64,000 nucleotides of DNA from Rhynchopus sp. YZ270_cl-10 (GCA_964035575.1 OZ037869.1:806001-870000); one strand, 5' to 3'; shown: positions 31,687 to 43,034, counted from the first letter of the stretch. Made by a program: numbers and translations. The notes: generated by a model from the letters alone, not told the origin.

Positions 31687-33409
31687 CTATCTTCTGGTGT
31701 TTGTTTGTTTGTTTTTGGGGGTGTGTGGAGGAGGGAAGAGTAAGGTGTGTGTGGGGGGGTATCATGTTTTAAGGTTATTTAGAGGTTTCGGGGAAATAGA
31801 GAAATCTAGAGAGGCCAATGAGGCATTCATTTTCGGCTTTTTTGTTGTCGGTGTTTGGCTTTGTTCTGTCGTCTTGCGTGTGGTGGGGCGGTGTTGCCAG
31901 AGTCGCGGGATTTGGATTCGAGATGGCGTTTCTGTAGAATGATTGTTAGAGTAGTGTAGTGTAGTGTTTGATAACGGGTTTAGAGTGGGTAACGCCTGAA
32001 CGGAGTATGGCCCACTTGTCACTTCTACCAGCCATATTGAGGGAGAGGCTACGGCTTATTGATACGGTTTTGGTGACTCCTTACGAATAAAATAAAATAA
32101 AAAGGGGGAGGGTTCTTCGCGGACGATTGGAGCGGGGGGTATACAAAATCAATTTCTCCAACCGTCATTCAACATCAGGATTTGATCTTCACCCTGTGGG
32201 GTTTTCATCTTCGCGGGCACCTGCCCTGTGATACATGGCGGTATGACGCACTTACCATGAAACACCAACTAGTGGTGTAGCTGCGGCGCCTGTGACCATT
32301 TTGAACAGTCTCTGCGGAAAAAAGGTACTATGGCTAAATAAAAGTTGAATGTCTTTCCAGGCAGCACACCTCACCCGAGGATGTGGCAAGCTCCCTCAGT
32401 GCAATGAGCTTGGCCTGACTTTGGGCAGTTGTACAGTCGGCACACTTCACCACCCAGGGTGTGGCAATGGGGCCTGCGAGGTGCAATGCAGGTTACCCAC
32501 TGGACTGACCGTCACAAAACAAAAGGGGAAAAAAAGGGGGGTGACGTTTAACCCTCAGGGTTCTTCATAGGGCTTCTGGAGGCGCCATATACCCCCGGAT
32601 GCAATTTACCGTCCAGCCCAGGACGGTAGTGTAGTGTAGTGTAGTGTCTATTACCTCTTGTTGTCATATGTGGTATGCATAAAGTAAGTGGAAGGATGTA
32701 TTAAGAAAGGGTCGTATCATACAAAGCAGCCGCTGATTAAAAGAGAAAAGTTTATAAGATGATCCTAAGCCTCTCGTGCCGAGTCATCTTATTAAAATAC
32801 GCATTAAAGTGATAATAAGGGTGGGTTATTTGGTTGGATCATTATTGTGATTCACTTTATCTTGAACATTTTGCACGTATTTCATTTGCTGTCGAGGTGC
32901 CGTCACCGCAGACAAATATAATACATGCTGCGTGGCCAATGAGGGATGCTCCCAGATGCTTGACAAGGATCTGGCAAAATACAAGCATTTTAGCTCGATA
33001 TGTTCGGACGCAGCAACGTACAACGTGAAAGCGCTGAAGAAACTGCAAGAGGGGTGATTATTTTTTTTTTCTGCAACTGCGTAGTTCCTGCACAACAACC
33101 TCAAAACGTTTTTGAAAACACACTATCCAAACGTGTATTTTTACTGCAGAAACCGAGACAAAGATGACGTGATGCTGTCGCCTACTGAATATTTCAAAAT
33201 AGCTGTCGACAATGTGAAGACAAGGAACACCAGGTGCGTTGCTTTTTAGAATCAACAGCAGATCGGTGGAGGGGTAGGGACGAGGCCCGTTACCTGTTTT
33301 CGCAGCTTGAGTCGCTGAAGAAGACCTTCGAAGAAGGCAAGAAGGAGGAAACCAAGATGTCTTCCACTCCTCACCCACACAACACTACCCTACACCCTAC
33401 ATACGGTTC
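31687..33409. other. Intergenic with short tandem duplication and hairpin
   Basis: It holds GTGTA pentamer arrays near 31953-31970 and 32627-32646, a diverged direct repeat (about 32361-32420 and 32436-32500, CGGCACAC..TCACC..GGTGTGGCAA), and a family 2 hairpin at 32757-32796 whose outer stem AAGATGA/TCATCTT is perfect. A possible small plus-strand gene at about 32996-33425 was considered and not accepted. Confidence 0.45.
32757..32796. repeat. Hairpin repeat, family 2 with perfect outer stem
   Basis: ATAAGATGA pairs with TCATCTTAT over nine bases around CCTAAGCCTCTCGTGCCGAG. In other copies the right flank is TCACCTT, which leaves an A-C mismatch, so this copy restores pairing. Confidence 0.55.
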
Positions 33410-34174
33410 CTACCCAACAAAATAATACCAATAATAAACGGTACTTATTTGTCTCTTACTTCGATTGGTAAAAGAGTCGTATAAATAAGAAAGAAGCTGA
33501 CGAACGGTACAGAGTTCGTTGTTAAGACTGCGGTAAAACAAATCGTCATGGCATACCTGCTTCTCCTTCTCTCGTCTGAACCGCCACGGCGGGAGCGGAT
33601 CTGGGTCTTTCCAGAGGCCGACCTTCGCTGCTGTCGCGTTTTCCATCATTTCTTTGAGTTTGACTCTTCTATCGAAGGCACCGTAGTGCCAGGCTAGGCC
33701 ACTGCGCACCATTTTCGCTTGGACGTAGCGGAACTCTGAGACTGCGGTCTGCGTGAAGACGTCTGCGATGTAGCGACCATCGAAGTCACGCTCATGGATG
33801 AACGAAACGACGTCTGTGTGGGGTGCCATGAGAAGGCTGCGCAAGGCCTGCGAGCTCTCCTTCCCGTAGGGTTGGTCCAGCTCGGGTGCGTCCACAGCAC
33901 GCAACCGCACCTTCACAAGGTATCCATCCTCTGTGTTCGCAAGAAACGTATCGCCATCCAAGACCCTCCGCATATACAGCTGCGACTCCCGCCCAATAAG
34001 GCGGTCCAGCCGCACGCTCTGCCACCAGCAGACAAACAGCATGATCCCCAACGTCAGGACAATGAACGAAGGCGACACCCCCATGATCAGGTCATAGCCG
34101 AACGGCTTGCGGCGCGCCTTAGGTGGCGCGCTGGGCGGAGCAAAGTGCGCACGTTTCTGAGGTCGCGTGCTCAT
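33410..34174 (-). CDS. Membrane-anchored staphylococcal-nuclease-like protein
   Basis: From the Met of MSTRPQKRAH the frame encodes 254 residues. A membrane helix (about 37-51) is followed by a thermonuclease domain. The catalytic set of staphylococcal nuclease is kept: DGD at 73-75, R90 and D95/E98 in VRLRAVDAPELD, and R134 in FDGRYIADVF. The layout resembles fungal LCL3 (a mitochondrial membrane nuclease), but location here is unknown. Bases 33497-33556 start GTATGC, contain CTTAAC and end GTCAG. They look like a 60 nt in-frame intron, and removing it would give a 234-residue protein. A CAG ends at 34189, 15 bases before the ATG. An upstream in-frame Met exists, but the region before this ATG looks like leader. 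Confidence 0.82.
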   Translation of the reverse strand: MSTRPQKRAHFAPPSAPPKARRKPFGYDLIMGVSPSFIVLTLGIMLFVCWWQSVRLDRLIGRESQLYMRRVLDGDTFLANTEDGYLVKVRLRAVDAPELDQPYGKESSQALRSLLMAPHTDVVSFIHERDFDGRYIADVFTQTAVSEFRYVQAKMVRSGLAWHYGAFDRRVKLKEMMENATAAKVGLWKDPDPLPPWRFRREKEKQVCHDDLFYRSLNNELCTVRQLLSYLYDSFTNRSKRQISTVYYWYYFVG

Positions 34175-34814
34175 TGTGTGTAAAGTGCCTGAATATGACA
34201 TACTAAAGTGTGAGGGGAATTTGGGTGCAAGATGATCTATGACATTGTGTATTGTGCACAAAAAGGTGCATCAATTAAGGCAACATCACCCCCAAAGTGC
34301 ACGACTATGCCGACTATGGGTGGGTCGCTTGAGCATCATCCATTTTCTAGACAGGTTCATTTTCTGCAGGTGATTTGTTACACAGTCATTATCGGGTCAC
34401 CGTTCTCTCTAGATTGCTAAGAGGGAATTTCTCTCGAGCGTTGAGAACGCCGTGAGAACCGCCTATCGTAGATACCCCCAAAAAAAAACACACTCATACT
34501 ACCTGATTATGAGCTCTCTTCCGACTGCTAGGGATGACCCACACAACCTGATATCCATTACACCCTCACCCGATTCTCCACTCCTACTCTACCCCCACAA
34601 AAATTCTTGGAGGGAAATGCGGAAAGGGATGAAAGGGGGTGACTTTGTTTTTGGGGAAAAGAAGAGTGGAACCCCTTTCGAGGATTTAACAAAAAGAAAA
34701 TGACTGAGACGAAAAGCGAAGATAAAACAGATTGGTAGGAAGAACTCCTTTTGTACTAAACTAGAATCTCTTTTTTTTTTGAGATTCAAAAACTCTTTCA
34801 ATCATATTATCACA

Positions 34815-35441
34815 CAATGCAGCAAGGCCACTACGCCTGAAAATAGGTATGTCTGGAAAAATCTATCTGAGGCGTGGCTGAGGCGTACTTAATACTTACA
34901 ATCACGCCTGAGTATTATTAATACGCATCAGCCACGCCTGTATCAGGCCTTAGCGAGGCTTGTTCGGCCTTCGTTGCATTGCATGTATTACGTCCACTAT
35001 CTTCGGTTCTCGACAGAGAAAACCATCCGATACTTATAAAAATGGACAAAAAAAAAAAAAAATGACGCTATTTTGTCAAGAAGAGGTCGGCAGACAGACG
35101 AGGTTGTGAGCGGGGGGTCTATTTTGTTAGTCTGGTAACGAAGAAAAAAGTCACCTGTCAAGACGGGGGGATGGGAGAAGGAATTTTGCGCACAAAGAAA
35201 GGGGGCTAGAAATGATTTTGTTTTTATTGCAGATTACAATAAAAACAAAACATCTATAAAAAAAAACCATACAATACAACGAAGGCCGAACAAGCCTCGC
35301 TGAGGCCTGATACAGGCCTGGCTGATGCGTATTAATAATACTCAGGCGTGATTGTAAAGCATTAAGCACGCATCAGCCACGCCTCAGATACATTTTCCAG
35401 ACATGCCTATTTTCAGACGTAGTCAGCCTCGTTGCATTGTA
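34815..35441. mobile_element. Foldback element with about 150 bp inverted ends
   Basis: The left arm (to about 34977) and right arm (from about 35277) are inverse copies sharing ACGCCTGA, AATAGG, TGTCTGGAAAA, GAGGCGTGGCTGA, ACAATCACGCCTGAGTATTA and CGAGGCTTGTTCGGCCTTCG. The arms differ at scattered positions. About 300 bases of unrelated AT-rich DNA without coding potential lie between. No target duplication is clear. Confidence 0.65.
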
Positions 35442-35820
35442 TGAAAAAAAACGGACCTTTTTTCTATTGCTAAATTTTTGGAATAATATAGTCGCCGTAC
35501 TGTGCAAAAAAAAAAAGGCTCCACTTTTTTTTTTGCGGGTTTGCAGGTTTGTTAGCAACACAACGAGAGGGCAACCTGGTGTGGAATGCTTTCGGGTCTT
35601 GTCTGGTATCACGAAGGTTTTTTCAAGACCATCGGGCGTTTCAAAAAAAAAAAGGGGGGGGGGGAAAGGGGTGGGTGACATATCGGCTGTACACTAATGC
35701 AGCCAAGTTTTCGAGGGGAACAATTTTGTTTGATTATATGACTGCTATCACTAGATAGCAGCCACGGTTTTTTTTTCTTCACAGGATCCTTCAAAGAGAG
35801 GGGGAGAATAAAAAAAAGAG

Positions 35821-35871
35821 AAGTTGAAAGTGCAAATATCTCACCGTACACCGGCGGACGCAGGCACTGAA
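35821..35871. repeat. Hairpin repeat, family 4
   Basis: AGTGC (35829-35833) pairs with GCACT (35864-35868). CACCG and CGGCGG inside can form a second stem, as at 25658. Confidence 0.45.
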
Positions 35872-36836
35872 TAAAAAAAATAGAAAAAAAGGAGGAACTA
35901 TGTGAAGCAAAGTTAAGATTTTAAAATGAAGGAAAAGAAAGAGTGGGAAAAGGGGGAATCTCACTGACAACAACTACTGTCGCCAGACATGAGGACAACA
36001 ACAAAAAACTGTGGTTCTCGTTTGCTCCCCTCTTTGAGGCATTACACGAACTTTGAGTAGCTCAACCCTCTCGTTTCCCCCCAAAAAAAAAAACCCAAAA
36101 ACGGTAAAGTACGTAACAAAATCAAGTGCAAAGTACTCAGACTTTTGGGTGGGTAACGTGATACACCAGGGAAGCATGGTTTTGACAAAAGCATGAAAAA
36201 AGACATTCCTCTTGACACATTTCTTAGCCTGATCTCTTAGTTACCTTTTTAACACCCAACCCCCTTTGCGCATTGTAACCCACAACATCAGATACATACT
36301 GATGCCATGACACAATGCACACGAGGATTTTTTCATTTTTCTTGCTACTGCTGCAAAGTTTTTAAAAAGAGGGGGGCAGAAAAATTATACTCTTATACTT
36401 TCAACTCAACAGAAAGCATCGAGAAGGGGGTGAAACGCACGCTCATATTTTGGGGAAGATGATGGGTTTTTGTGGGTTACGGGTTTGCGAATTATAGTGC
36501 AGCTTGTCTGTCACCTTCTACAAAGCTCCGTTTTTCACTGTGTTAGTCCTCTCAAAAAAACGCATGGGGCTACCACCTAAGGCAGGCTTTGTGAACCTAA
36601 GTAGGCTATGCACACCACCGGAAAGAACTTATTAAATTTCAGCAAAAATCTGCCGTATAGAAAAGGCTGTTTTAATTTAGTGAACGAAGAGGACAAATTT
36701 TCGGCAACATGTCTGCGTGATTTATTTAAATCCGAGACAAAAAGTAAAAAAACAAAAAACAAAAGCCACACAACCCAAAACCATCTACAACTATTTATCA
36801 AACCCCTCCCCATCCCCACCCCCCTCACTCCTAAAC

Positions 36837-38192
36837 TCAGTGCGACCCTTTCCATTTTCCTTTTGGCTGGCGAAGCTCGTCGGAACAGTCGGACATGATG
36901 TCAGCGGCGGGTTGGGTATCATTTACATTTGCACCATGCGCAACGAGAGCGTCTGCTGTGAGATCTGTGCTCTGTGGGTGGCTGTCGTCGGCTATGGCAA
37001 TCATGACGTGCGGGACACCGATTCCGGTGCTGCCGTTCAGCATTGTGGGGCTGTGTGCCTGCACATCGACTTCGTGTATGTCCAGACCATCCGAGATGTC
37101 GCCGTCATCCATAGGGCGAAGGACCAGCTCTGGCTGCGGAGCGGGGTGCGCATGCTCACCCATCTCCTCCTCACCCTCCCCCGCTGCGTGGTCCAACAGC
37201 GCGCCCTTGGTGCCCTTCAACGCAAGCTGGCTGTCCTGTACAATATCAGACACATTCAAAACAGACTTCAAATGCGTCACAATACGCTTCCGCCCCTCCG
37301 CCGCCACATCTGGCGGCAGCTTCGGTGCATGATACATAAAGTACGGCGAGTCCTCTATCTCCTGCTTCATCTTCTTGTACGAAAACGCACGGTGATGCAG
37401 AACAGCAATCCCAAGCATCTCACAGCAAATCAAAAAGTTGTTGAGCTTCTTCGCCGTCCTATCTGCAGTGTGTCCATCCCCATCCTCTTCACCAAGAAGC
37501 CCTGTCTTTGACATGAACGAGATTGTGACAGTCTGCCAGAACGCAAAAAAGATGACAGATTTGATGCACAAAAACTTCGACGTTGGCGAGAAGTAGCGGA
37601 ACTCCTCACTCAGCTCCCATCCGAAGAGAAGCAGATAGTAGAGCGAGATGGTGAGCGACAGGTTGTAGATGAGGATGATGTAGAGGTACACACCTGCGGG
37701 GCTGTAGTCGTTCTCATTGTAGACGTCGATGGCCATGAAGAAGACTGTCGACAGCGCCAGGATCGGCTTCACGTATGCGTACTGCAGTACGCGCTGCCGA
37801 CACATGTTGATGAAGTGGCGGTTCACCTTGCTGTGTGGCTGCTTCTTACGTGGACGGTCAGCCGCAGACAGAATCATGTTCAACTCCTGCTCACCACCAC
37901 AAAGGCCAATGAGGAGCGCCATAAACTGGTACAACACGTAGCCCTCGTAGCCCTCACGGAGTACATCTAAGTACGCCCCCCACGGGTCACCTGCCAACAG
38001 TGAAATGCTGCTGCTCACTGCATAAATAGGCACCATCATCAAGATGCGCGTGATATACTTCTGCAAGTGTGCATGTGTCCACCTTGAGAGGTGCTGATAT
38101 ATCTGGTGAATCGCGATCGAAGCTCCAATCATAGAAAACGAGACCCCAATAGCAACAGCGGCCGGATGGAACACCCATTCGAACGCAGACAT
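36837..38192 (-). CDS. TMEM184/Ost-alpha family membrane protein
   Basis: This 451-residue protein starts at the Met of MSAFEWVFHP. It has about seven hydrophobic segments in the first 290 residues and the family's landmarks: QKYITRILMMVPIYAV (44-59), YEGYVLYQFMALLIGLCGGE (82-101), and QYAYVKPILAL before segment four. TMEM184 proteins (Pfam Solute_trans_a) are poorly understood multi-pass proteins related to the organic solute transporter alpha subunit. The long C-terminal tail is acidic, low in hydrophobicity and presumably cytosolic. An acceptor-like CACCTACCTACAG ends at 38219, and a family 1 hairpin plus modular repeat starts about 65 bases upstream of the ATG. Confidence 0.88.
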   Translation of the reverse strand: MSAFEWVFHPAAVAIGVSFSMIGASIAIHQIYQHLSRWTHAHLQKYITRILMMVPIYAVSSSISLLAGDPWGAYLDVLREGYEGYVLYQFMALLIGLCGGEQELNMILSAADRPRKKQPHSKVNRHFINMCRQRVLQYAYVKPILALSTVFFMAIDVYNENDYSPAGVYLYIILIYNLSLTISLYYLLLFGWELSEEFRYFSPTSKFLCIKSVIFFAFWQTVTISFMSKTGLLGEEDGDGHTADRTAKKLNNFLICCEMLGIAVLHHRAFSYKKMKQEIEDSPYFMYHAPKLPPDVAAEGRKRIVTHLKSVLNVSDIVQDSQLALKGTKGALLDHAAGEGEEEMGEHAHPAPQPELVLRPMDDGDISDGLDIHEVDVQAHSPTMLNGSTGIGVPHVMIAIADDSHPQSTDLTADALVAHGANVNDTQPAADIMSDCSDELRQPKGKWKGSH

Positions 38193-38257
38193 TTGGCTGC
38201 GTGTGTATAGGTCTGGGTCTGTAGGTAGGTGGGGTGGGTGTGAAAACAGAATGTCAA

Positions 38258-39622
38258 ATGAATCTGCCTCACGTGCACACACATGTTGAGATATGTGACT
38301 GTTTGTTTCTCGGCAACATTCCGTGGCACCAGCTCACTGCAAAAGCGGAGCACTGGTTCCACCGCATGCGGCCTCGTCAGGTTTGTGTCTCTCACTTTCT
38401 CCCACCTGGTTTCACGTTGCAATGTAAGGAACACAAGGCGCAACGACAGCGAGGGTGGTTGTGTGGTTGTGAAGAAATGGAAAGCAAAACAGTCGTGCTT
38501 CAGCGCCCTCTGTTGGCAGCATCGTGCACAAGGCACTCTTAAACACGGACCAAGGGTGTGTTTCATCATGTGCACAGAAAGGAAGGAAGGAGGGAAAGGG
38601 AGAGGAAAGGAATGGGTGGGTGTGGAAACAGGAAACACGTGTGTCAGTCATTAAAGGTTGTAATGAAGATTTGTTTACATCCACCCTACAGGTGTCGGAA
38701 GTAGCGAATATTCTTCTTGTATCATCATTCGCGAGAGCAGAGTGCAGAGTGCAGCAGAGAAGGACAGACAGTCAGTTCTTGGTTGTAAAAGTGTTTCTTC
38801 TCATCCACAGATGTGTCGTTGCGAATATTCAGAATTCTCATCACACTGCCAAAGCATGTGTACACCACACAGGTCTCTCGGCAACATTCCGTGGCACCAG
38901 CTCACTGCAAAAGCGGAGCACTGGTTCCACCGCATGCGGCCTCGTCAGGTTTGTGTCTCTCACTTTCTCCCACCTGGTTTCACGTTGCCCAAATTCAGGA
39001 CAGTTTCCGCAGCCCTAGTAGAGGTGTAGACACTCTGCTGAGGAGACCAGGGACCATGTTCAGGTCGTTGGAAAGGGAGAGGGGGAATACGTTGGCTTAA
39101 TTCGAGATACAAGCCGCTTCCAACAGCGTCGTGTGTGGATGGAAGAGGTGTGTCTCAGCATGAAACTGTCAGCGTTGAGGTACAAAAGAATCAGGACTGC
39201 AGAGGGTTACCCCACAGCCGCTCATTGGAAAGAAGACTTGGAACCTAATATTTCATCACGAACACGTCAACGTCAAAGTGAAAGTGTGTCCTCCTCATGT
39301 GTCTTGGCCAGCATCCGTGGTGCCAGCTCATTGCAGTGCGAAGCACTGGCACCCGGTGTAGCAGCCTTCTTCAAGTCCATGTCGAACAAACGAAGATGTG
39401 CTTCAGCGCCCTCTGTTGGCAGCATCGTGCACAAGGCACTCTTAAACACGGACCAAGGGTGTGTTTCATCATGTGCACAGATAGCAGCGTTCATGAACTA
39501 TGAAACCCAAGTTCAGGACGGTTTCCGCATCCCTCATATCGGGTGCAGAGGCGACCCTGATGAGGAGACCAGGGACCATGTTCAGTGACATTGCGTTGGA
39601 AAGGGAGAGGGGGGATGCGTTG
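38258..39622 (+). repeat. Modular repeat array, copy A
   Basis: It starts with a family 1 hairpin (38258-38290). Then come module alpha (38308-38577), gamma (38578-38875), the first 113 bases of alpha again (38876-38988), delta (38989-39093), beta (about 39101-39480) and a second delta (about 39508-39622). Alpha and beta share the last roughly 90 bases (CTTCAGCGCCCTCTGTTGGC to CATCATGTGCACAG). Long open frames exist but shift between copies, so I do not call a gene. Confidence 0.75.
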
Positions 39623-40521
39623 GTTTTTCTTTTGTATTTTGAATCTCTGTTTTTGTCAGTTTTATTCTCTTTGTGTTTCAACAACTTTCCCATTTCTTGT
39701 ATTGACAATCATCCCATCTAATTCGATTCAATCACAAGAAATAGGCAAACTCATTTGACACAAAAAAGAACTCCCTAAAGAATGGGATTCCGAAGAGATT
39801 TTTGAGTGGAAAATTATTATAAAAAAGAAAATTCAAACGAAAGCGTTCCATGCAGAAAGATTTGTGCTGAGGGAGCATATTTCTTCTGGTTGCTGATTGA
39901 CAAAATAAAAATGATGGTCAACTTTTGCAACGAACACAATCAAAAGGAAAAGAGAAGGGAGGAAGACATACGCAACAGCGCAAAAGTGATGATAAGGGGG
40001 TATATTTCTCCTTGAATGCCAGATTGCAAGGCTCGTGGGGAGAAGACGGAGAATAAGGGGGGAACGTGCAGACACACAACAATCCATCACACCCAGCACG
40101 CTTGTGGCTGGGGTGAGACATTCATCTCATGACTCTCGGGCCAAGTAAAAACACAGTTCATTGTACAAATCGGTGATCGGGCCCACTGTCACATAGAGTC
40201 GTCAATGCTGCGCACGCAAAAATAAAATAAAAAGAAAAATAAAAAAACGAAATGCAAATTTGTCACCACAAGCGGAAGCTCCCAGAATGTGGAAGAGAAC
40301 AGTGGAGAAAAACTATGATATAAAAATGAAAAAGCTTTTTCAGATGAACACAAGCCTCATTGTGCTTGGTCACCTAAACGGAGTTGACAAAATAAAACAA
40401 AAAAGAAATGAGTGTGGAATCAAATTATTGCCTTATTTGTGCGACTAGTGAATCGGCACAAACAACAACAAAAAAAAAAAAAGAAAAGAAAAGGGAAAAG
40501 GAGAGGGCGACCGAAGACGCA
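39623..40521. other. Intergenic, one hairpin and no gene
   Basis: AT-rich. A family 2 hairpin lies at 40341-40375, with CAAGC (40351-40355) paired to GCTTG (40364-40368), where other copies have TAAGC/GCTTA. Nothing else recognised. Confidence 0.5.
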
Positions 40522-41583
40522 TCAGTCGAAACGCGACGTCATGACAAGCTTGATGTCAGTCAGGGTTCCTGTGGCAACACCACCGGGGTTGGTCACAATG
40601 ATCTTCCAGGCACCGTTGATGGTGTCGTCTCCGCTGTGCGGCACCTGGATCGTGGTCGGGATCGACACGTACGACTTCACCTTGGCAAGCTCAGGGCCGT
40701 CGAACACAGTCACCTGGGTGCCGTTCGGGTCCTCAACAACAATCTTCACGCTCTCGCGGTTCTGCACGCTCCACGGGTTCACGGAGAGCAGAGCGTCCAC
40801 GGGGACGGTGGCCTGGCCGTACACAGGCACAACAACAGTCGAGGTGGGGGTCGCGTCAGAGAGCCCAACGAAGTTGGCGCCCATCCAAGCAAAGTCGCAC
40901 GAACCGGCCAGAGCGTTCATGGTCAGCCCCACGCAGACGAGCCCGGTGTTGCAGCTCTCGATGATCGTGCACGTCGCACCCATGCCCTCAGGGGACGCCT
41001 TCACAACGCACAGACCCCACGGCACAACGTTGTCGTGTGGTGCACCCATGCAGGTGTGTGTCGCGTCGCAGTCGTCGTTGGTGAAGCACGTTCCGGGGCG
41101 CAGCACGAACTCCGTCAGCACCTGCACCTCCTGCGAGGACAGAACACCCTCCAGCTGTGCCACCGAGCAGATCGGGCGTGCACGGAACACAGCCTCCGCC
41201 GCAGTTGCCGACAGACCACCCATCGTCACAAGCACAGGGTACATCAGGTTCTCAGCAGCACTCACAATCTTCGCGTCAAGGACAGAGAGCGTTGCAGGGG
41301 GGCACACCTCCCCCACCTTCGTCTTGAAGAGGTTCAGCACGAAATAGTTCACACCGCTCACTGCTGCCAGCTCGTCGAGTGTGGCGTAGGTGCGTCCGTT
41401 CACAACGTTCGTGGCCTTGTAGTCGTGCAGGTCGAATGTGTAGTGCAGCGTCTCCCACGACGCCTTGTTCGCCGCCTCGAGGGTCGCAGTCTTCTCTGCG
41501 TCGGTGAAGGTCACACCCTCGACAGTTGTGTCCGCAGACACCACAGCGCTCGCAAGGAGCAGAACAAGGGCACGGGTCATCAT
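40522..41583 (-). CDS. Secreted protein with P-domain-like C-terminus
   Basis: This 353-residue protein starts with a signal peptide (MMTRALVLLLASAVVSA). Residues about 40-150 are helical with repeated ATLDELAAVSGV-like segments, reminiscent of helix-hairpin-helix units. A Cys-rich stretch follows (CFTNDDCDATHTC). The last 90 residues (VKIVVEDPNGTQVTVFDG .. GAWKIIVTNPGGVATGTLTDIKL) resemble the P/Homo B beta-sandwich of proprotein convertases and bacterial secreted proteases. No protease domain is present, so the role is unknown. Codon use is strongly GC-biased, suggesting high expression, which also leaves a long antisense frame open. An acceptor-like CGACTTACAG ends at 41617, 34 bases before the ATG. 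Confidence 0.75.
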   Translation of the reverse strand: MMTRALVLLLASAVVSADTTVEGVTFTDAEKTATLEAANKASWETLHYTFDLHDYKATNVVNGRTYATLDELAAVSGVNYFVLNLFKTKVGEVCPPATLSVLDAKIVSAAENLMYPVLVTMGGLSATAAEAVFRARPICSVAQLEGVLSSQEVQVLTEFVLRPGTCFTNDDCDATHTCMGAPHDNVVPWGLCVVKASPEGMGATCTIIESCNTGLVCVGLTMNALAGSCDFAWMGANFVGLSDATPTSTVVVPVYGQATVPVDALLSVNPWSVQNRESVKIVVEDPNGTQVTVFDGPELAKVKSYVSIPTTIQVPHSGDDTINGAWKIIVTNPGGVATGTLTDIKLVMTSRFD

Positions 41584-41687
41584 TGTCTTGGCTGTTGTGT
41601 GATAAAGGCTTTTTGTCTGTAAGTCGCGAGGAAGGTGTGTGGTGTGTGGGTGGCAATATGGTGGAGACGTGGAGAATAGTTGGGAAA

Positions 41688-43034
41688 TGAATCTGCCTCA
41701 CGTGCACACACATCTTGAGATGTGTGATCGTTTGATTCTCGGCAACATTCCGTGGCACCAGCTCACTGCAAAAGCGGAGCACTGGTTCCACCGCATGCGG
41801 CCTCGTCAGGTTTGTGTCTCTCACTTTTCTCCCACCTGGTTTCACGTTGCAATGTAAGGAACACAAGGCGCAACGACAGCGAGGGTGGTTGTGTGGTTGT
41901 GAAGAAAGGGAAAACAAAACAGCTGTGCTTCAGCGCCCTCTGTTGGCAGCATCGTGCACAGGCACTCTTAAACACGGACCAAGGGTGTGTTTCATCATGT
42001 GCACAGGAAAAGAGGAAGGGAGGAAACAGACAAAAACAGACAAATCTTGCGGTCTTTATGACCTCACAGCAGGACGACAGCCTGGCAGTGGGAGATACAA
42101 GCCGCTTCCAACAGCGTCGTGTGTGGATGGAAGAGGTGTGTCTCAGCATGAAACTGTCAGCGTTGAGGTACAAAAGAATCAGGACTGCAGAGGGTTACCC
42201 CACAGCCGCTCATTGGAAAGAAGACTTGGAACCTAATATTTCATCACGAACACGTCAACGTGAAAGTGAAAGTGTGTCCTCCTCATGTGTCTTGGCCAGC
42301 ATCCGTGGTGCCAGCTCATTGCAGTGCGAAGCACTGGCACCCGGTGTAGCAGCCTTCTTCAAGTCCATGTCGAACAAACGAAGATGTGCTTCAGCGCCCT
42401 CTGTTGGCAGCATCGTGCACAAGGCACTCTTAAACACGGACCAAGGGTGTGTTTCATCATGTGCACAGAAAGGAAGGAAGGAGGGAAAGGGAGAGGAAGG
42501 GAATGGGTGGGTGTGGAAACAGGAAACACGTGTGTCAGTCATTAAAGGTTGTAATGAAGATTTGTTTACATCCACCCTACAGGTGTCGGAAGTAGCGAAT
42601 ATTCTTCTTGTATCATCATTCGCGAGAGCAGAGTGCAGAGTGCAGCAGAGAAGGGCAGACAGTCAGTTCTTGGTTGTAAAAGTGTTTCTTCTCATCCACA
42701 GATGTGTCGTTGCGAATATTCAGAATTCTCATCACACTGCCAAAGCATGTGTACACCACACAGGTCTCTCGGCAACATTCCGTGGCACCAGCTCACTGCA
42801 AAAGCGGAGCACTGGTTCCACCGCATGCGGCCTCGTCAGGTTTGTGTCTCTCACTTTCTCCCACCTGGTTTCACGTTGCAATGTAAGGAACACAAGGCGC
42901 AACGACAGCGAGGGTGGTTGTGTGGTTCTGAAGAAATGGAAAACAAAACAGCTGTGCTTCAGCGCCCTCTGTTGGCAGCATCGTGCACAAGGCACTCTTA
43001 AACACGGACCAAGGGTATGTTTCATCATGCACAG
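41688..43034 (+). repeat. Modular repeat array, copy B (most complete)
   Basis: The order is family 1 hairpin (41688-41714), alpha (41737-42006), linker, beta (about 42090-42468), gamma (42469-42766), alpha (42767-43034). It lies directly upstream of the P-domain gene, as copy A lies upstream of TMEM184. Copies A, B and C differ by only scattered single bases and one-base indels, so the duplications are recent. Confidence 0.78.

Larger units (their letters stand above)
34175..36836. other. Intergenic, inverted-repeat element and no gene
   Basis: Apart from the long inverted repeat at about 34815-35441, a family 6 fragment near 35478 and a family 4 hairpin at 35821-35871, it is A/T- and homopolymer-rich with no recognisable coding sequence. 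Confidence 0.5.

Noticed and set aside
32996-33425. Possible small plus-strand gene with tiny introns (peptide pieces around FLHNNLKTFLKTHYPNVYF and RDEARYLFSQLESLKKTFEEG)
   Set aside because: The pieces vaguely recall the mL43/NDUFA2 thioredoxin-like fold, but joining them needs introns of 25-31 nt without the GTATG donor used elsewhere, the frames do not join cleanly, and all other genes lie on the other strand.
40408-41622. 404-codon plus-strand open frame antisense to the P-domain gene
   Set aside because: It is a shadow of the strong GC codon bias of the minus-strand gene, which has a signal peptide, domain match and acceptor site. The antisense frame has none.
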